In this document: positions 38,866 through 49,800 of the stretch, in pieces | Numbering within the stretch: position 1 is the stretch's first letter | How the letters are laid out: each line of letters starts with the position of its first letter | Notes under the pieces: generated by a model | The model's database searches: none | Told to the model about the DNA's origin: nothing | The model's input: only the letters and a program-made list of their open reading frames with translations | Source of the DNA: Pseudomonas sp. | GTDB taxonomy: Bacteria; Pseudomonadota; Gammaproteobacteria; Pseudomonadales; Pseudomonadaceae | Assembly: GCF_030690725.1 (NCBI RefSeq) | Contig: NZ_JAUYGD010000014.1 | Span: 1-50,002, forward strand | Reading direction: 5' to 3' | Length of the DNA stretch: 50,002 nucleotides | Made by a program: the position numbers and the translations under genes

Positions 38866-39816
38866 TTAAAGACCAGCGTCGGAGTAACCCATATAGGCAG
38901 GCAGGGCGATGGCCGCAACGATACCGATAACGATGAACGCCACCCAGAGCAGGGCGAGAATTTTCACTGCCGCGCTGTTGGGCGGCGGCGGCGGGCCAAA
39001 GCGGTTGGCGGCGGTGCTGCCAGGGATGATAAACATCAGCAGGGAGAACACCCCGCCCACAATCGGCACCAGGTTGATCAGCAACAGCCAGCCAGACCAG
39101 CCGATGTCATGCAGACGCTGTACGCCGAACATGATGCCGACCACCGCCACGGCGATACCCACTACCACCATCAGCAGCCCACCGAGAATCTCCGAAGCGG
39201 CGAAGAAACCGCCGGCGATGCCGAATAACGGCAAGCAGGCCAGCATCAGCACCATTGACCAGGCCAGGTAGCGCAAGCGGCCAATCCGCCCGTCGGTGGT
39301 AAAGGCTTTTAGTTCGCCGAATTCCGGCAAGGCTTCTGCCACTGCCACTGCCGCTTTCGGCGTGGCATAGGGTGTGGCCGCTGCGCTGACCATTTCAGGC
39401 GGGTTTTCCGCGAGCATGGCCTGGCGGGCGATAAATTTCTCTATAACGATGCCGCAGGCCGAGCACTCAATGGCTTTGGGTTGCTGGTGACCGCACTTGG
39501 GGCAGGTCATCGATACGTTGCTGGTAGGCTCGCTATCTGGTTCGCGATGGTCATCGGTCTCTACCAGGCTCAGGCTGGCGGCCAGGTCCTGCTCCTTGCG
39601 CACTTTGGCGCCGGCGCTCTGCAAGGCCTTGAGGTACTGGTCGGCTTCGTTTTCGCTGAGGTCGCGCTTGATATCGACATTGCCGCCGCTAAACAGCGAG
39701 TTGATCCGAGTGTGGTCGCTCTTGAACAGGCGGGCGAGGTTCTCTTTGGCGGTTTCCAGGCTGACGTCGGGCATCAACTCGCCGTTGAACACAATCTTGA
39801 AGCGGGCTTGGGTCAT
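38866..39816 (-). CDS. Zinc-ribbon and DUF805 membrane protein
   Basis: Uncharacterised four-part protein. Residues 1-80 form a small soluble domain seen in front of several membrane domains in Pseudomonas and Shewanella (RFKIVFNGELMPDVSLE). Residues 105-121 are a zinc ribbon with CPKC and CSAC. Residues about 170-275 are a DUF805 multi-helix membrane domain with the family GRIGRLRYLAW and RLHDIGWSGW. The last helix, IGIVAAIALPAYMGYSDAG, resembles the hydrophobic N-terminal segment of type IV pilins. Function unknown. Confidence 0.88.
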   Translation of the reverse strand: MTQARFKIVFNGELMPDVSLETAKENLARLFKSDHTRINSLFSGGNVDIKRDLSENEADQYLKALQSAGAKVRKEQDLAASLSLVETDDHREPDSEPTSNVSMTCPKCGHQQPKAIECSACGIVIEKFIARQAMLAENPPEMVSAAATPYATPKAAVAVAEALPEFGELKAFTTDGRIGRLRYLAWSMVLMLACLPLFGIAGGFFAASEILGGLLMVVVGIAVAVVGIMFGVQRLHDIGWSGWLLLINLVPIVGGVFSLLMFIIPGSTAANRFGPPPPPNSAAVKILALLWVAFIVIGIVAAIALPAYMGYSDAGL

Positions 39817-39923
39817 GTCGGCGTCCTTGTCGGTGCCAGGATGGAGTTGCGCTACAGACTAGCCGGCCTGCAGGCCAGGAAACAAGCTGCCTGCACGCAA
39901 ATGTGCAGGGGCCTAGAGGCGGT

Positions 39924-41186
39924 TCACGCTCTGCTGGCGGACCAGCTACCGACCAGGCGTCCGTTGCGTAGCAAGTAGAGCTGGTTGAACAGCTCGAACA
40001 GACCTTCCGAGCGTTGTGGGCGGAGAAACACCCAGTCATCGACCTGTAAGTCTGTGCCGGCTGAGCCGATCAGGCGTTCCTGGTTGGCGCTGCGGCCATA
40101 CAGGGCGTCATAGCTGAGCCCTGCCGGGGACACTGGGGTTGCCGGCCATTGTCCGCCATACAGGTAATAAGCCTGCTGTCGATTGCGGTTCCAGCGTTGC
40201 AACAGCTGATGGGAGCTGTCGAGAAACGGCAACTGCCCCGGTAGCGCCTTGAGCACTGGGCTGGCGATCCACAGGGCGGCTTGTTGAGCGGCCAGCAGAT
40301 CGCTGTCGAAATCACTGGGCTTAAGCAATGCGGAGCCGACCGCGACCTCATTCAAGGGCGTATCGAGCTTGGCATGCAGGGCATAGGTCAGGCTGCCTGC
40401 ACCATTGAGCAGCGGCTGTTGCGGCCACAGCTCGTTGAATGCCGCAGCGCTGGCGATAAACGCGCGGTAACGCGCAGCGCTCTGGGCAAAGGCACTGCTT
40501 TGCCCGGTCCAGAATGGTGTATGGGCGAGATGGGCGTCATAACCCATCAGGCCGCGCACGCGTAGCCGGTTGGGCGTATTACGCAGCCAGGTGAGGGCGG
40601 TGCCGAGCTCGGCGGGCGTGGCAAAGCCGCCACGGGCCAGGCCGATGTCGATTTCAAAGGCAATCTGCAGCGGCTGGTTAAGGGCGTTGGCCAGGGCGGT
40701 GTATTCCTGCAGACGGGCCTGGCTATCGATCAGCCAGGTCAGCTGTTCGGCTGGGACAAAGCTGCTGCCTTGTGGCAACTGCTGGTAGAAACTCAGGGCC
40801 GCTGCGCTGGGCAAGGGCTTGCCGAGCAGCAGGTCGGACTGAGGAAAGCTCAACGCCAGTTGGTTGATCTGCGGCTGGTGGAACACCATAAAGCGTTGCG
40901 TGCCGAGCTTCTTCGCCAGGTAGTCGAGCAAGCCGGTGGAGGCCAGCGACTTGGCCACCAGGCGCAGCGGCAGTTGGCTACCGAGCTGACTCGCCAGCCG
41001 CTCGGCGTTCTGATCGAGGCGGTCGAGATCCACCACCAGCAACGGCAGCCCGGCCCCCGCACGCCGCAGCAATTGGTTGAGTGCAGCAAAGTAGGGCGTG
41101 TGGGGCTGGCCGAGATCACTCGGGCGCAGCGCCCAGCCACCTAACAGCCCCAGCGCGCTGAGACCGAGTAGATTGCGTCGCTTCAT
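39924..41186 (-). CDS. Exported fold-type III PLP enzyme (alanine racemase N-domain / D-threonine aldolase-like)
   Basis: Begins [20 protein letters not shown], a twin-arginine-like signal, then an alanine-racemase-type TIM barrel: [18 protein letters not shown], the expected PLP lysine Lys79 in [23 protein letters not shown] and LNGAGSLTY. The C-terminal domain looks like that of D-serine dehydratase/D-threonine aldolase relatives ([15 protein letters not shown]) but I do not see the usual His-x-Cys metal pair. 420 residues. It overlaps the nitronate monooxygenase by 4 bp. Substrate unknown, D-amino acid chemistry outside the cytoplasm is a reasonable guess. Confidence 0.85.
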   Translation of the reverse strand: MKRRNLLGLSALGLLGGWALRPSDLGQPHTPYFAALNQLLRRAGAGLPLLVVDLDRLDQNAERLASQLGSQLPLRLVAKSLASTGLLDYLAKKLGTQRFMVFHQPQINQLALSFPQSDLLLGKPLPSAAALSFYQQLPQGSSFVPAEQLTWLIDSQARLQEYTALANALNQPLQIAFEIDIGLARGGFATPAELGTALTWLRNTPNRLRVRGLMGYDAHLAHTPFWTGQSSAFAQSAARYRAFIASAAAFNELWPQQPLLNGAGSLTYALHAKLDTPLNEVAVGSALLKPSDFDSDLLAAQQAALWIASPVLKALPGQLPFLDSSHQLLQRWNRNRQQAYYLYGGQWPATPVSPAGLSYDALYGRSANQERLIGSAGTDLQVDDWVFLRPQRSEGLFELFNQLYLLRNGRLVGSWSASRA

Positions 41187-42145
41187 CGCGCCCAGCGTTG
41201 TTGCAGCTGCAGACTCTGCTTGAGGGCGGCGCGGTATTCGCTGTCGAGACGGGCGATCAGCTGCTCAACGCTGGGCAGGTCGCTGATATTGCCGACGCCC
41301 TGGCCGGCCGACCATACGGTTTTCCAGGCTTTGGCTTCTTCATCCATCGGTTTGAGCTTCTCGCCGTAGTTGACCTCGCCTTTGTTCTGCAGCTGCTTGA
41401 GGTCGTAACCGGCCAGCTCCAGACTCTGGCGCATAAAACTCGCCGGTACGCCGGAGACCGCCGGGGTGTGGATGATGTCGGCGGCTTTGGCGTCAAGAAT
41501 CATCTGCTTGTAAGCGGCGGATGCGGCGTTTTCCTGGGTAGCGATCAGGCGGGTGCCGAGGTAGGCCAGGTCGGCGCCAAGCAGCTGCGCGGCCAGCACT
41601 TCGTGGCCCTGGTTAAGGCAGCCAGCCAACAGCAGGGTCTTGTCGAAGAACTGGCGGATTTCGGCGATCAGCGCAAACGGGCTCCAGGTGCCGGCATGGC
41701 CACCGGCGCCGGCGGCTACTGCGATCAGGCCGTCGACGCCCGCTTCGGCAGCTTTCTCGGCATGCCGGCGGGTGGTCACGTCGTGGAACACCAGGCCACC
41801 GTAGCTGTGCACTGCATCGACCACTTCTTTTACTGCGCCGAGGCTGGTGATCACGATGGGCACGCGCTGCTCAACGCAGATCGCCAGGTCCGCCTGCAGG
41901 CGCGGGTTGCTGCCATGCACGATCAGGTTGACTGCATAAGGCGCCGCGTCGCTGTTCAGGCCGGCTTCGATCTCTTGCAGCCAGTCCTTGAAACCGCTGC
42001 TCTCACGCTGGTTCAGCGCCGGAAAGCTGCCGACGATGCCGCTGTTGCAGCAGGCCAGAACCAGTTGCGGGTTGGACACCAGAAACATCGGCGCCGCGAC
42101 GACGGGCAGGCGCAGGCGTTGTTCGAGCAGGGCTGGCAGCGACAT
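41183..42145 (-). CDS. Nitronate monooxygenase family flavoprotein
   Basis: FMN-dependent TIM barrel of the NMO/2-nitropropane dioxygenase family that oxidises alkyl nitronates such as propionate 3-nitronate. Seen are LPVVAAPMF at the start, [10 protein letters not shown], the FMN-phosphate stretch [14 protein letters not shown] and [12 protein letters not shown]. 320 residues. Translationally coupled to the PLP enzyme downstream and 21 bp after hemJ. Class I and class II members are not separated safely by eye. Confidence 0.92.
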   Translation of the reverse strand: MSLPALLEQRLRLPVVAAPMFLVSNPQLVLACCNSGIVGSFPALNQRESSGFKDWLQEIEAGLNSDAAPYAVNLIVHGSNPRLQADLAICVEQRVPIVITSLGAVKEVVDAVHSYGGLVFHDVTTRRHAEKAAEAGVDGLIAVAAGAGGHAGTWSPFALIAEIRQFFDKTLLLAGCLNQGHEVLAAQLLGADLAYLGTRLIATQENAASAAYKQMILDAKAADIIHTPAVSGVPASFMRQSLELAGYDLKQLQNKGEVNYGEKLKPMDEEAKAWKTVWSAGQGVGNISDLPSVEQLIARLDSEYRAALKQSLQLQQRWAR

Positions 42146-42166
42146 GCAGTAATCCTCTTGGGGTAT

Positions 42167-42595
42167 TTAGAACGGGCGAACCACGACCAGAATGACAATG
42201 CCGAGCAAGGCCAGCACGGGCGCTTCATTGAACCAGCGGTAGAACACATGGCTGCGCTGGTTCTCGCCACGGGCAAAGGCCTTGAGCTGGGCGCCGCAGA
42301 TAAACTGATAGACCACCAGCAGCGCCACCAGGCTCAGCTTGGCGTGCATCCAGCCCTGGCTGAAGTAGTAGCTCGGGTTGAGGCTGAGCAGCCACAGGCC
42401 CAGGCCGACGGTAAGAATCAGCGACGGCCACATGATCCCGCGATAGAGCTTGCGCTCCATGATGCAGAAGCGCTCGCGGCTGACCGCGTCGGTGCTCATG
42501 GCGTGGTAGACGAACAGGCGCGGCAGGTAGAACAGGCCGGCGAACCAGCAGACCATGGCGATGATGTGCAGAGCCTTGAGCCACAGATAGAGCAT
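42167..42595 (-). CDS. hemJ: Protoporphyrinogen IX oxidase HemJ
   Basis: Inner-membrane heme protein that oxidises protoporphyrinogen IX, the form used by many bacteria lacking HemG and HemY. Four hydrophobic helices; conserved motifs [32 protein letters not shown] and [11 protein letters not shown]. The ATG at 42595 gives the family N-terminus [10 protein letters not shown]; the frame is open for 21 further codons upstream but that part does not fit. 142 residues. Divergent from argC. Confidence 0.95.
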   Translation of the reverse strand: MLYLWLKALHIIAMVCWFAGLFYLPRLFVYHAMSTDAVSRERFCIMERKLYRGIMWPSLILTVGLGLWLLSLNPSYYFSQGWMHAKLSLVALLVVYQFICGAQLKAFARGENQRSHVFYRWFNEAPVLALLGIVILVVVRPF

Positions 42596-42742
42596 TGTGC
42601 GCACTCGTTGCAGGAAAGTGCCCCCGATAGTAGTGGGCATGACCGCCTCCGTCATCACTGGCGGTGCTCAAGTGTTGGCCCCTGGCCGAAGCGGCCGTAT
42701 CATCGGCAGCTTTCCACTGCTGGTATTGCAAAGGGGCAAGTG

Positions 42743-43777
42743 ATGATCAAGGTCGGAATCGTCGGCGGCACGGGGTATACCGGTGTCGAGTTGTTGCGTT
42801 TGTTGGCGCAACACCCGCAAGCGCAGGTCGAGGTGATTACCTCGCGCTCCGAGGCCGGCATGCGTGTCGACGAGATGTACCCGAACCTGCGCGGTCATTA
42901 CGACAACCTGGCGTTCAGCGTGCCGGACGTTGCTACCCTGGGCGCGTGCGATGTGGTGTTCTTCGCCACCCCGCATGGTGTTGCGCATGCCCTGGCCGGT
43001 GAGCTGTTGGCCGCTGGAACCAAGGTGATCGACCTGTCGGCCGACTTCCGCCTGCAGGATGCCGATGAGTGGGCCAAGTGGTACGGCCAGCCCCACGGCG
43101 CGCCGGACCTGCTGCCGGAGGCGGTTTACGGCCTGCCGGAAGTCAACCGTGAAGCGATCAAGCAGGCGCGTTTGATTGCTGTGCCAGGCTGCTATCCCAC
43201 TGCCGCGCAGCTGGCGCTGATTCCGCTGCTAGAGGCCGGCCTGGCTGATACCACGCAAGTGATCGCCGACTGCAAGTCCGGGGTCAGCGGTGCGGGTCGC
43301 GGTGCCAGCGTGGGTTCGCTGTTCAGCGAAGCCGGCGAGAGCATGAAAGCCTACGGGGTGAAAGGCCATCGGCATCTGCCGGAAATCCGCCAGGGCCTGC
43401 GCCGGGCTGCGGGCCGGGATGTCGGTCTGACCTTTGTGCCGCACCTGACGCCGATGATCCGTGGTATTCACGCCACGCTTTACGCCACCGTGGTCGACCG
43501 CTCGGTGGACCTGCAGGCGCTGTTCGAGAAGCGTTATGCCAACGAGCCTTTCGTCGATGTGATGCCGGCTGGCAGTCACCCGGAAACCCGCAGTGTGCGC
43601 GGTGCCAACGTCTGCCGGATCGCCGTGCATCGGCCGCAGGATGGTGATCTGGTGGTGGTGTTGTCGGTCATCGACAACCTGGTCAAAGGCGCGTCGGGTC
43701 AGGCGGTGCAGAACATGAATATCCTCTTCGGCCTCGATGAGCGCCTGGGCTTGTCCCACGCGGCCATGCTGCCTTGA
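42743..43777 (+). CDS. argC: N-acetyl-gamma-glutamyl-phosphate reductase ArgC
   Basis: NADPH-dependent reduction step of arginine synthesis. [17 protein letters not shown] binds NADP; the nucleophile Cys150 sits in [18 protein letters not shown] and [12 protein letters not shown] are conserved. 344 residues, the type 1 form. An open frame extends far upstream across hemJ and the NMO gene in antisense and is not real. The TGA stop overlaps the TTG start of the next gene. Confidence 0.98.
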   Translation: MIKVGIVGGTGYTGVELLRLLAQHPQAQVEVITSRSEAGMRVDEMYPNLRGHYDNLAFSVPDVATLGACDVVFFATPHGVAHALAGELLAAGTKVIDLSADFRLQDADEWAKWYGQPHGAPDLLPEAVYGLPEVNREAIKQARLIAVPGCYPTAAQLALIPLLEAGLADTTQVIADCKSGVSGAGRGASVGSLFSEAGESMKAYGVKGHRHLPEIRQGLRRAAGRDVGLTFVPHLTPMIRGIHATLYATVVDRSVDLQALFEKRYANEPFVDVMPAGSHPETRSVRGANVCRIAVHRPQDGDLVVVLSVIDNLVKGASGQAVQNMNILFGLDERLGLSHAAMLP

Positions 43778-44508
43778 CGGCGGGCTGGGAGGTTCGCCCA
43801 AGCGATCCGGGGCGTGCGCGGCGGCGGCGCATGCTCGTCTTGCTGCTGCTGCTGTGCATTCCGCTGGCGTTCTACGTCGGCGGTTGGTGGCAGCAGTACA
43901 GCCAGCCTGCAGTGGTTGAGGGGCAGGCGGCCGAGCCGGTGCGCGATGAGCAACTGCTGCGTGAGGTCGATGAGTTGCGTCAGCGCGTGGCGGTATTGAG
44001 CAGCGCGGAAAAGGTCAGCCTGCAAGCCAACGAGCAGAGCCGTCTGACCATCAAACTGTTGGAAGAACAGATCTATAAGCAGCAGCAGGATCTGGCCTTC
44101 TATAAAGGCGTGTTAGCGCCGGCCAGTCGTCGTGAAGGTTTGCGCATCAAGACCTTTGAGCTGCAGGCCACGGACAGGCCGGAGCATTTCCGCTACAAGA
44201 TACTCCTTAGCCGCGTGGGCAAAGGTGAGACGCCGCTGGAAGGCCAGTTGCAGGTGTTGATCGTCGGCAAGCAGGGCGAGCAGGATGTCACGCTTGAGTT
44301 GGCGGCGCTGGGCGCAGACTTACCCGATGCCCTGCCTGGGCAGTCGATTGCTTTCGCCTTCAAGCACTTTCAGGCCATTCCCGAGGCCGGGCGTTTTGCT
44401 GAGCTGAAGTTGCCTGAGGGTTTTACCCCGCGCGAGATCAAGGTGCGTGCCGAGGTAAAAGGCGAGAAGCCTTTGCTGCGCACATTCAAATGGAACAAAG
44501 AGGAGTGA
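43774..44508 (+). CDS. Single-pass membrane coiled-coil protein (DUF6776-like)
   Basis: A basic N-terminus (RARRRR) leads into one transmembrane helix (about 20-36, [17 protein letters not shown]), a coiled coil from about 58 to 108 and a C-terminal beta-rich periplasmic domain ([28 protein letters not shown]). The TTG start overlaps the argC stop; 244 residues. Followed after 9 bp by a bactofilin, so a shared envelope or morphogenesis role is likely but unproven. Confidence 0.85.
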   Translation: MTAGWEVRPSDPGRARRRRMLVLLLLLCIPLAFYVGGWWQQYSQPAVVEGQAAEPVRDEQLLREVDELRQRVAVLSSAEKVSLQANEQSRLTIKLLEEQIYKQQQDLAFYKGVLAPASRREGLRIKTFELQATDRPEHFRYKILLSRVGKGETPLEGQLQVLIVGKQGEQDVTLELAALGADLPDALPGQSIAFAFKHFQAIPEAGRFAELKLPEGFTPREIKVRAEVKGEKPLLRTFKWNKEE

Positions 44509-44517
44509 CTGTTCCTT

Positions 44518-44928
44518 ATGTGGAATAAAGACAAGGCGCGTACTGACGTGCAGCGTTTCGCGGGCAAGACCAGCCTGATTGCGGTGGGTGCCGAGCTGCA
44601 TGGCGATTTGCGCTTTCAGGGCGCGGTACAGGTCGACGGCAAAGTCATCGGTAACTTGGTGGCCAGCGAGGGCATGGTGCGCGTCAGTGTGCAGGGCCGG
44701 GTTGAAGGTGAGATTCGCGCCCCCCATATAGTGATTGATGGTGAAGTGGTCGGCGATGTGCACGCCAGTGGCCATCTTGAGCTGGGCGCGCGGGCGCGGG
44801 TGCGTGGCAATCTGTATTACGCCCTGATGGAAATGGCCATGGGCGCGCAGATCGAGGGGCGCCTCTGTCGCTTGCAGGACGAGGCGCGGCCGTTGGAATT
44901 GCCAGAAACGTTGGATACCGCACAATAG
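44518..44928 (+). CDS. Bactofilin (polymer-forming cytoskeletal protein)
   Basis: Bacterial cytoskeletal protein that polymerises without nucleotide on the membrane and organises cell-wall enzymes in several species. 136 residues: a short tail, then the triangular beta-helix of repeating hydrophobic strands (LRFQGAVQVDGKVIGNLVA, VQGRVEGEIRAPHIVIDG and so on, about 20-110) and a C-terminal tail. Cotranscribed with the coiled-coil membrane protein upstream. Confidence 0.95.
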   Translation: MWNKDKARTDVQRFAGKTSLIAVGAELHGDLRFQGAVQVDGKVIGNLVASEGMVRVSVQGRVEGEIRAPHIVIDGEVVGDVHASGHLELGARARVRGNLYYALMEMAMGAQIEGRLCRLQDEARPLELPETLDTAQ

Positions 44929-44958
44929 TTGACCGCTTTTCTCGGGTAAGCGGATAAT
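44929..44958 (+). promoter_or_regulatory. erpA promoter
   Basis: TTGACC (44929-44934) and GATAAT (44953-44958) are separated by 18 bp, ending 46 bp before the erpA ATG. The -35 starts right after the bactofilin stop. Confidence 0.6.
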
Positions 44959-45004
44959 GCCGATCAGAATGCAGTATGGCGCGTAGCGCCGGGAGTTAAT
45001 CAGC

Positions 45005-45355
45005 ATGAGCGTCGAAACCTTCACCCCCAGCGCTATGCAATTTACGCAGGGCGCAGCGAACAAGGTGAAGAGCCTGGTCGATGAAGAAGGCAACCCGCGC
45101 CTGAAATTGCGCGTGTTTGTAACGGGAGGCGGTTGTTCCGGTTTCCAGTACGGCTTCACCTTTGATGAAGAAGTGGCCGAGGATGACACCATCATCGAGC
45201 GTGAAGGCGTGAGCCTGGTGGTCGACCCGATGAGCTTCCAGTACCTGGCAGGTGCCGAAGTCGATTATCAGGAAGGTCTGGAAGGTTCGCGATTTGTCAT
45301 CAACAACCCGAACGCCACCACCACCTGCGGTTGCGGTTCTTCGTTCTCGATCTGA
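45005..45355 (+). CDS. erpA: Iron-sulfur cluster insertion protein ErpA
   Basis: A-type carrier that delivers [4Fe-4S] clusters to apoproteins such as IspG. The three cluster ligands are Cys44 (GGGCSGFQY) and Cys108/Cys110 ([10 protein letters not shown]). 116 residues, normal. Own promoter upstream and a hairpin terminator downstream. Confidence 0.97.
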   Translation: MSVETFTPSAMQFTQGAANKVKSLVDEEGNPRLKLRVFVTGGGCSGFQYGFTFDEEVAEDDTIIEREGVSLVVDPMSFQYLAGAEVDYQEGLEGSRFVINNPNATTTCGCGSSFSI

Positions 45356-45374
45356 TCTTCAGATTGTTCAAGCT

Positions 45375-45399
45375 AACGCCGTGCCTTGCGCACGGCGTT
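45375..45399 (+). terminator. Terminator after erpA
   Basis: AACGCCGTGC and GCACGGCGTT form a 10-bp stem with a 5-base loop, followed by GTCGTTTG. The T-tract is modest. It lies 19 bp after the erpA stop and before the convergent anmK. Confidence 0.65.
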
Positions 45400-45433
45400 G
45401 TCGTTTGTGGGGCTAGCAGATTGGCGCGTGCGC

Positions 45434-46528
<1,095 letters not shown>

Positions 46529-47935
46529 TTAGCGCTGATTGTTAAGGGCAAGCATGGTGGACTTCTCTTTGTCCATTTGCGCCATCAGCGGCTTGCTCAG
46601 CTGCATAAAGCGGGCTTTTTCGCTGCTGGCGATCGGGTCGGCCATTGGCAGCTTCTGGCTCAGCGGGTCGACGTGCACGCCGTTGACCTGGAATTCATAG
46701 TGCAGGTGCGGTCCGGTGGACAGGCCGGTGGTGCCGATGTATCCGATGATCTGGCCCTGCTTGACGTTGCTGCCGCTGCGGATGCCCTTGGCAAAGCCGT
46801 TCATATGGGCATACAGGGTGCGGTAGCGTTGACCGTGCTGAATGATCACCGCATTGCCGTAGCCGCCGTGACGACCGGCCAGGGTAACTCGACCATCGCC
46901 GGCTGCCTTGATGGGGGTGCCGCGTGGAGCGGCGTAATCCACGCCCTTGTGCGCGCGAATCTTGTTCAGTACTGGGTGGCGGCGTCCTGTGGAAAAGCGC
47001 GAGCTGATGCGGGCGAAATCCACCGGGGTGCGGATAAAGGCTTTGCGCATGCTCTCGCCATTGGCGTTGTAATAGCTGCTGTTGCCCTGCTTGTTGGTGT
47101 AGCGCACAGCGGTGTAGGTCTTGCCGCGGTTGGTGAAACGGGCGGAGAGAATATTGCCGGTGCCAACCTGCTTGCCGTTGACCACTTTCTTTTCGTAGAT
47201 CAGCTCGAACTCATCACCTTCACGAATATCCATGGCGAAGTCGATGTCGTAGCCGAATACGTTGGCCAGATCCATGGTCAGGCTGTGCGACAGGCCGGCG
47301 CGTTTGGCCGAGAGAAACAACGAGCTCTTGATCACGCCGTGGCTGTAGGTGGTTTGAACTTCTGGCTTGACCAGCTCACGCTTGAAGCTGAAGCCTTTCT
47401 CGCTTTTGGCCAGAGCAATACTTTCCAGGTCGCTGAGCTTGCTGTGCAGGCTTTCAAGCTCACCGTCAGTGCTCAGTTTGAACTCAAGTGCCTGGCCTAC
47501 TTTCAGGCGTGTCAGCTGCTTGGCTTCTTTGCTGCTGTTAAGCACGGCATGCAGAGTGGTCGCACTCAAGCCGACCTTGGCAAATACCGTAGACAGCGTG
47601 TCACCGTTCTCTACGCGAACAATACGTTGTAGTGGGTCGGTTTCTGGCGGCTCTTCAACCTGCGCGGCTTGCGGCTCATTATCTGTCGGTGTATCGGCGG
47701 CGGCTGTGTTGGCGAACGGCGATTGGAGCGTCTGCGAGGCGGCAGAGTCAGGCTCGTCCTGCAGCTCGGCGTATTCTGCGCCGTTATCCAGCTCAAGGTT
47801 TATGTAGGTTTTCTTTGCTTCAACTTCGCGGGAGGGGAATACCAGTAGGGCTAGGCTCAGTAGGGCGGCGACGCCACTGGCCGCCAGAATATGGCTTTTC
47901 GGATACAGGGGCGGCGCTTTAGTTGTAGAGGTCAT
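46529..47935 (-). CDS. M23 family peptidoglycan peptidase (MepM-like)
   Basis: Envelope LytM endopeptidase that probably cuts cross-links between glycan strands. N-terminal membrane anchor (about 15-35), an acidic linker, a LysM/OapA-type domain (about 105-185, RIVRVENGDTLSTVFAKVG), a second domain, and the C-terminal M23 domain with zinc ligands in HKGVD (329-333) and HLH (410-412) and a GNAVIIQHG stretch. All ligands are present, so it should be active. 468 residues. Divergent from tyrS, followed directly by anmK. Confidence 0.94.
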   Translation of the reverse strand: MTSTTKAPPLYPKSHILAASGVAALLSLALLVFPSREVEAKKTYINLELDNGAEYAELQDEPDSAASQTLQSPFANTAAADTPTDNEPQAAQVEEPPETDPLQRIVRVENGDTLSTVFAKVGLSATTLHAVLNSSKEAKQLTRLKVGQALEFKLSTDGELESLHSKLSDLESIALAKSEKGFSFKRELVKPEVQTTYSHGVIKSSLFLSAKRAGLSHSLTMDLANVFGYDIDFAMDIREGDEFELIYEKKVVNGKQVGTGNILSARFTNRGKTYTAVRYTNKQGNSSYYNANGESMRKAFIRTPVDFARISSRFSTGRRHPVLNKIRAHKGVDYAAPRGTPIKAAGDGRVTLAGRHGGYGNAVIIQHGQRYRTLYAHMNGFAKGIRSGSNVKQGQIIGYIGTTGLSTGPHLHYEFQVNGVHVDPLSQKLPMADPIASSEKARFMQLSKPLMAQMDKEKSTMLALNNQR

Positions 47936-48004
47936 AGGCTGCTTTTTGACTTTAAAAATGAAAAGAAATAGATAAACGAAATGATGAATATGCAGTAACT
48001 GTAT

Positions 48005-48033
48005 AAAATATAACCAAATCGCTAGCTAGGCAA
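48005..48033 (-). promoter_or_regulatory. Probable promoter of the M23 peptidase-anmK pair
   Basis: On the minus strand TTGCCT (48033-48028), a 17-bp spacer and TATTTT (48010-48005) lie in an AT-rich patch about 70 bp before the peptidase ATG. Confidence 0.45.
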
Positions 48034-48083
48034 CCCCGGTTGTCGCAAGGTGGTCTTAGCGTAGGCGGGGTGGCCGGCAGAAC

Positions 48084-48111
48084 TTGTGATTTGTCTGCGA
48101 TCTTGTATGGT
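48084..48111 (+). promoter_or_regulatory. Probable tyrS promoter
   Basis: TTGTGA (48084-48089), 16 bp and TATGGT (48106-48111), 37 bp before the tyrS ATG. The short leader leaves no room for a T-box or other long control region. Confidence 0.5.
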
Positions 48112-48148
48112 TGGTTCCCTTTTGTTTTGAGTGGTCGTGAGTCCTGTC

Positions 48149-49348
48149 ATGAAGTCGGTTGAAGAGCAGTTGGCGCTGATCAAGCGTGGCGCGGAAGAGG
48201 TTCTGGTTGAGGCCGAACTGGTTGAGAAGCTCAAGCGTGGTCAGCCACTGCGTATCAAGGCCGGTTTTGATCCTACGGCGCCGGATCTGCACCTCGGGCA
48301 CACCGTGCTTATTAATAAGCTGCGTCAGTTCCAGGAGTTGGGCCATCAGGTGATTTTCCTGATCGGCGACTTCACGGGAATGATTGGTGATCCAAGCGGT
48401 AAAAGCGCCACGCGTCCGCCGCTGACCCGCGAGCAGGTGTTGGACAACGCGGAGACCTACAAGACCCAGGTGTTCAAGATTCTCGACCCGGCGAAAACCG
48501 AAGTCGCCTTCAACTCCACCTGGATGGACAAGATGGGGCCGGCAGACTTCATCCGTCTGACCTCGCAGTACACCGTGGCGCGCATGCTTGAGCGTGACGA
48601 CTTCAGCAAGCGCTACTCGACCAATCAACCGATTGCTATCCACGAGTTCCTCTATCCACTGGTGCAGGGGTATGACTCGGTCGCCTTGCAGGCGGATGTT
48701 GAGCTGGGCGGTACTGATCAGAAGTTCAACCTGCTGATGGGGCGCGAGCTGCAGCGCTCCTATGGCCAGGCGTCGCAGTGCATCGTCACCATGCCGTTGC
48801 TTGAAGGATTGGATGGCGTGAAGAAGATGTCCAAATCACTGGGCAACTATATAGGTATCCAGGAAGCCCCTGGCGTCATGTACAACAAGCTGGTCTCCAT
48901 GCCGGACGCTTTGATGTGGCGCTATTTCGAGCTGCTCAGCTTCCGCTCTATGGAAGAGATCGAGCAGTTCAAGCGTGATGTCGAGCAGGGTGCCAATCCT
49001 CGCGATATTAAAATCAAGCTGGCCGAAGAGATCGTCGCGCGCTTCCATGGTGAAGAGGCGGCGCTTAGCGCTCATCGCTCGGCGGGCAATCGTATGAAGG
49101 AAGGCGAGCTGCCTGAGGGTCTGCCAGAGATCGAGGTTCTGTCGGCTGAGGATATGCCGATTGCCGCGCTGCTTAATAAGGCAGGCTTGGTGAAGAACGC
49201 TGCAATGGCGCGTGATCTGTTGGGCTCCGGCAGTGTGCGCGTGGATGGTGAGGTGGTAGATCGCTCCTATATATATAAGGTAGGTGCTGTGCACGTCTGC
49301 CAGGCGGGCAAGAAAGCGTTCGCGCGTATCACGCTTAAGGCCGAGTAA
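48149..49348 (+). CDS. tyrS: Tyrosyl-tRNA synthetase
   Basis: Class I synthetase that charges tRNA-Tyr. Signature HLGH (48-51) for HIGH, KKMSKS near 230 and a C-terminal S4 RNA-binding domain (about 335-399). The ATG at 48149 gives [17 protein letters not shown] and 399 residues, equal to the P. aeruginosa enzyme next to an rRNA operon (TyrZ type); an in-frame GTG at 48131 would add six residues. The ribosome binding site is weak. Confidence 0.96.
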   Translation: MKSVEEQLALIKRGAEEVLVEAELVEKLKRGQPLRIKAGFDPTAPDLHLGHTVLINKLRQFQELGHQVIFLIGDFTGMIGDPSGKSATRPPLTREQVLDNAETYKTQVFKILDPAKTEVAFNSTWMDKMGPADFIRLTSQYTVARMLERDDFSKRYSTNQPIAIHEFLYPLVQGYDSVALQADVELGGTDQKFNLLMGRELQRSYGQASQCIVTMPLLEGLDGVKKMSKSLGNYIGIQEAPGVMYNKLVSMPDALMWRYFELLSFRSMEEIEQFKRDVEQGANPRDIKIKLAEEIVARFHGEEAALSAHRSAGNRMKEGELPEGLPEIEVLSAEDMPIAALLNKAGLVKNAAMARDLLGSGSVRVDGEVVDRSYIYKVGAVHVCQAGKKAFARITLKAE

Positions 49349-49372
49349 TCGGTTGCACGCTTGCGTGATGGT

Positions 49373-49415
49373 TGCGACAAAGCCGTTGAGGCGTCAGCTT
49401 CAACGGCTTTGTCGT
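49373..49415 (+). terminator. Strong terminator after tyrS
   Basis: A perfect 15-bp stem CGACAAAGCCGTTGA / TCAACGGCTTTGTCG (49373-49387 with 49398-49412), 10-base loop, followed by TTTC. It isolates tyrS from the rRNA promoters that begin 80 bp later. Confidence 0.8.
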
Positions 49416-49492
49416 TTCTGCAGGCGGCGCGCAGGTAGTGGGGGCTGCAGCCCTTGATTTCGTGGCTATTGAAACAAAAGCATAACAATCGA

Positions 49493-49520
49493 TTGACCTT
49501 CGTTCGGCAGTCCCTATAAT
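49493..49520 (+). promoter_or_regulatory. rRNA operon promoter 1
   Basis: TTGACC (49493-49498), 16 bp, TATAAT (49515-49520), followed by the GC-rich discriminator GCGCAGCTC. AT-rich sequence upstream (49468-49492) could act as an UP element. It is the strongest of four tandem promoters by consensus. Confidence 0.8.
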
Positions 49521-49590
49521 GCGCAGCTCTTCAGGCGTGTGCGGCTCCTTATACTTCTTATAAAACAAGAAGTTAGATTTGAAAAAGGAG

Positions 49591-49618
49591 TTGCAAAGCA
49601 GCGAAAGTGGCGTAGAAT
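49591..49618 (+). promoter_or_regulatory. rRNA operon promoter 2
   Basis: TTGCAA (49591-49596), 16 bp, TAGAAT (49613-49618), followed by GCGCCTCC. A 6-bp hairpin CCTCCT/AGGAGG (49622-49637) directly follows the expected start site. Confidence 0.7.
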
Positions 49619-49694
49619 GCGCCTCCTCTTCAGGAGGTGGTGTTTGAGTCTGGAGGGGTTCGGTCAGGTTGATCGGAGGCGGTAAAAGAGGCGG

Positions 49695-49722
49695 TTGACA
49701 GCGGTTTGAAACGCTGTAGAAT
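49695..49722 (+). promoter_or_regulatory. rRNA operon promoter 3
   Basis: TTGACA (49695-49700, perfect -35), 16 bp, TAGAAT (49717-49722), followed by TCGCCTCC. Confidence 0.75.
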
Positions 49723-49800
49723 TCGCCTCCCGCTGACGAGAGGCTAGATGTTGATCGGAGGCGCAAGTGGTTGAGATTGAAAAGAAATTTTCGAAATCAC

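Noticed and set aside
41198..42742. Very long plus-strand open frame across the NMO and hemJ genes, in frame with argC
   Set aside because: It is antisense to two clear genes; high GC content removes stops in this frame. argC homology starts only at 42743.
49553..49573. ACTTCTT/AAGAAGT inverted repeat after rRNA promoter 1
   Set aside because: Weak AT-rich 7-bp stem; could be chance and has no known counterpart in rRNA leaders.
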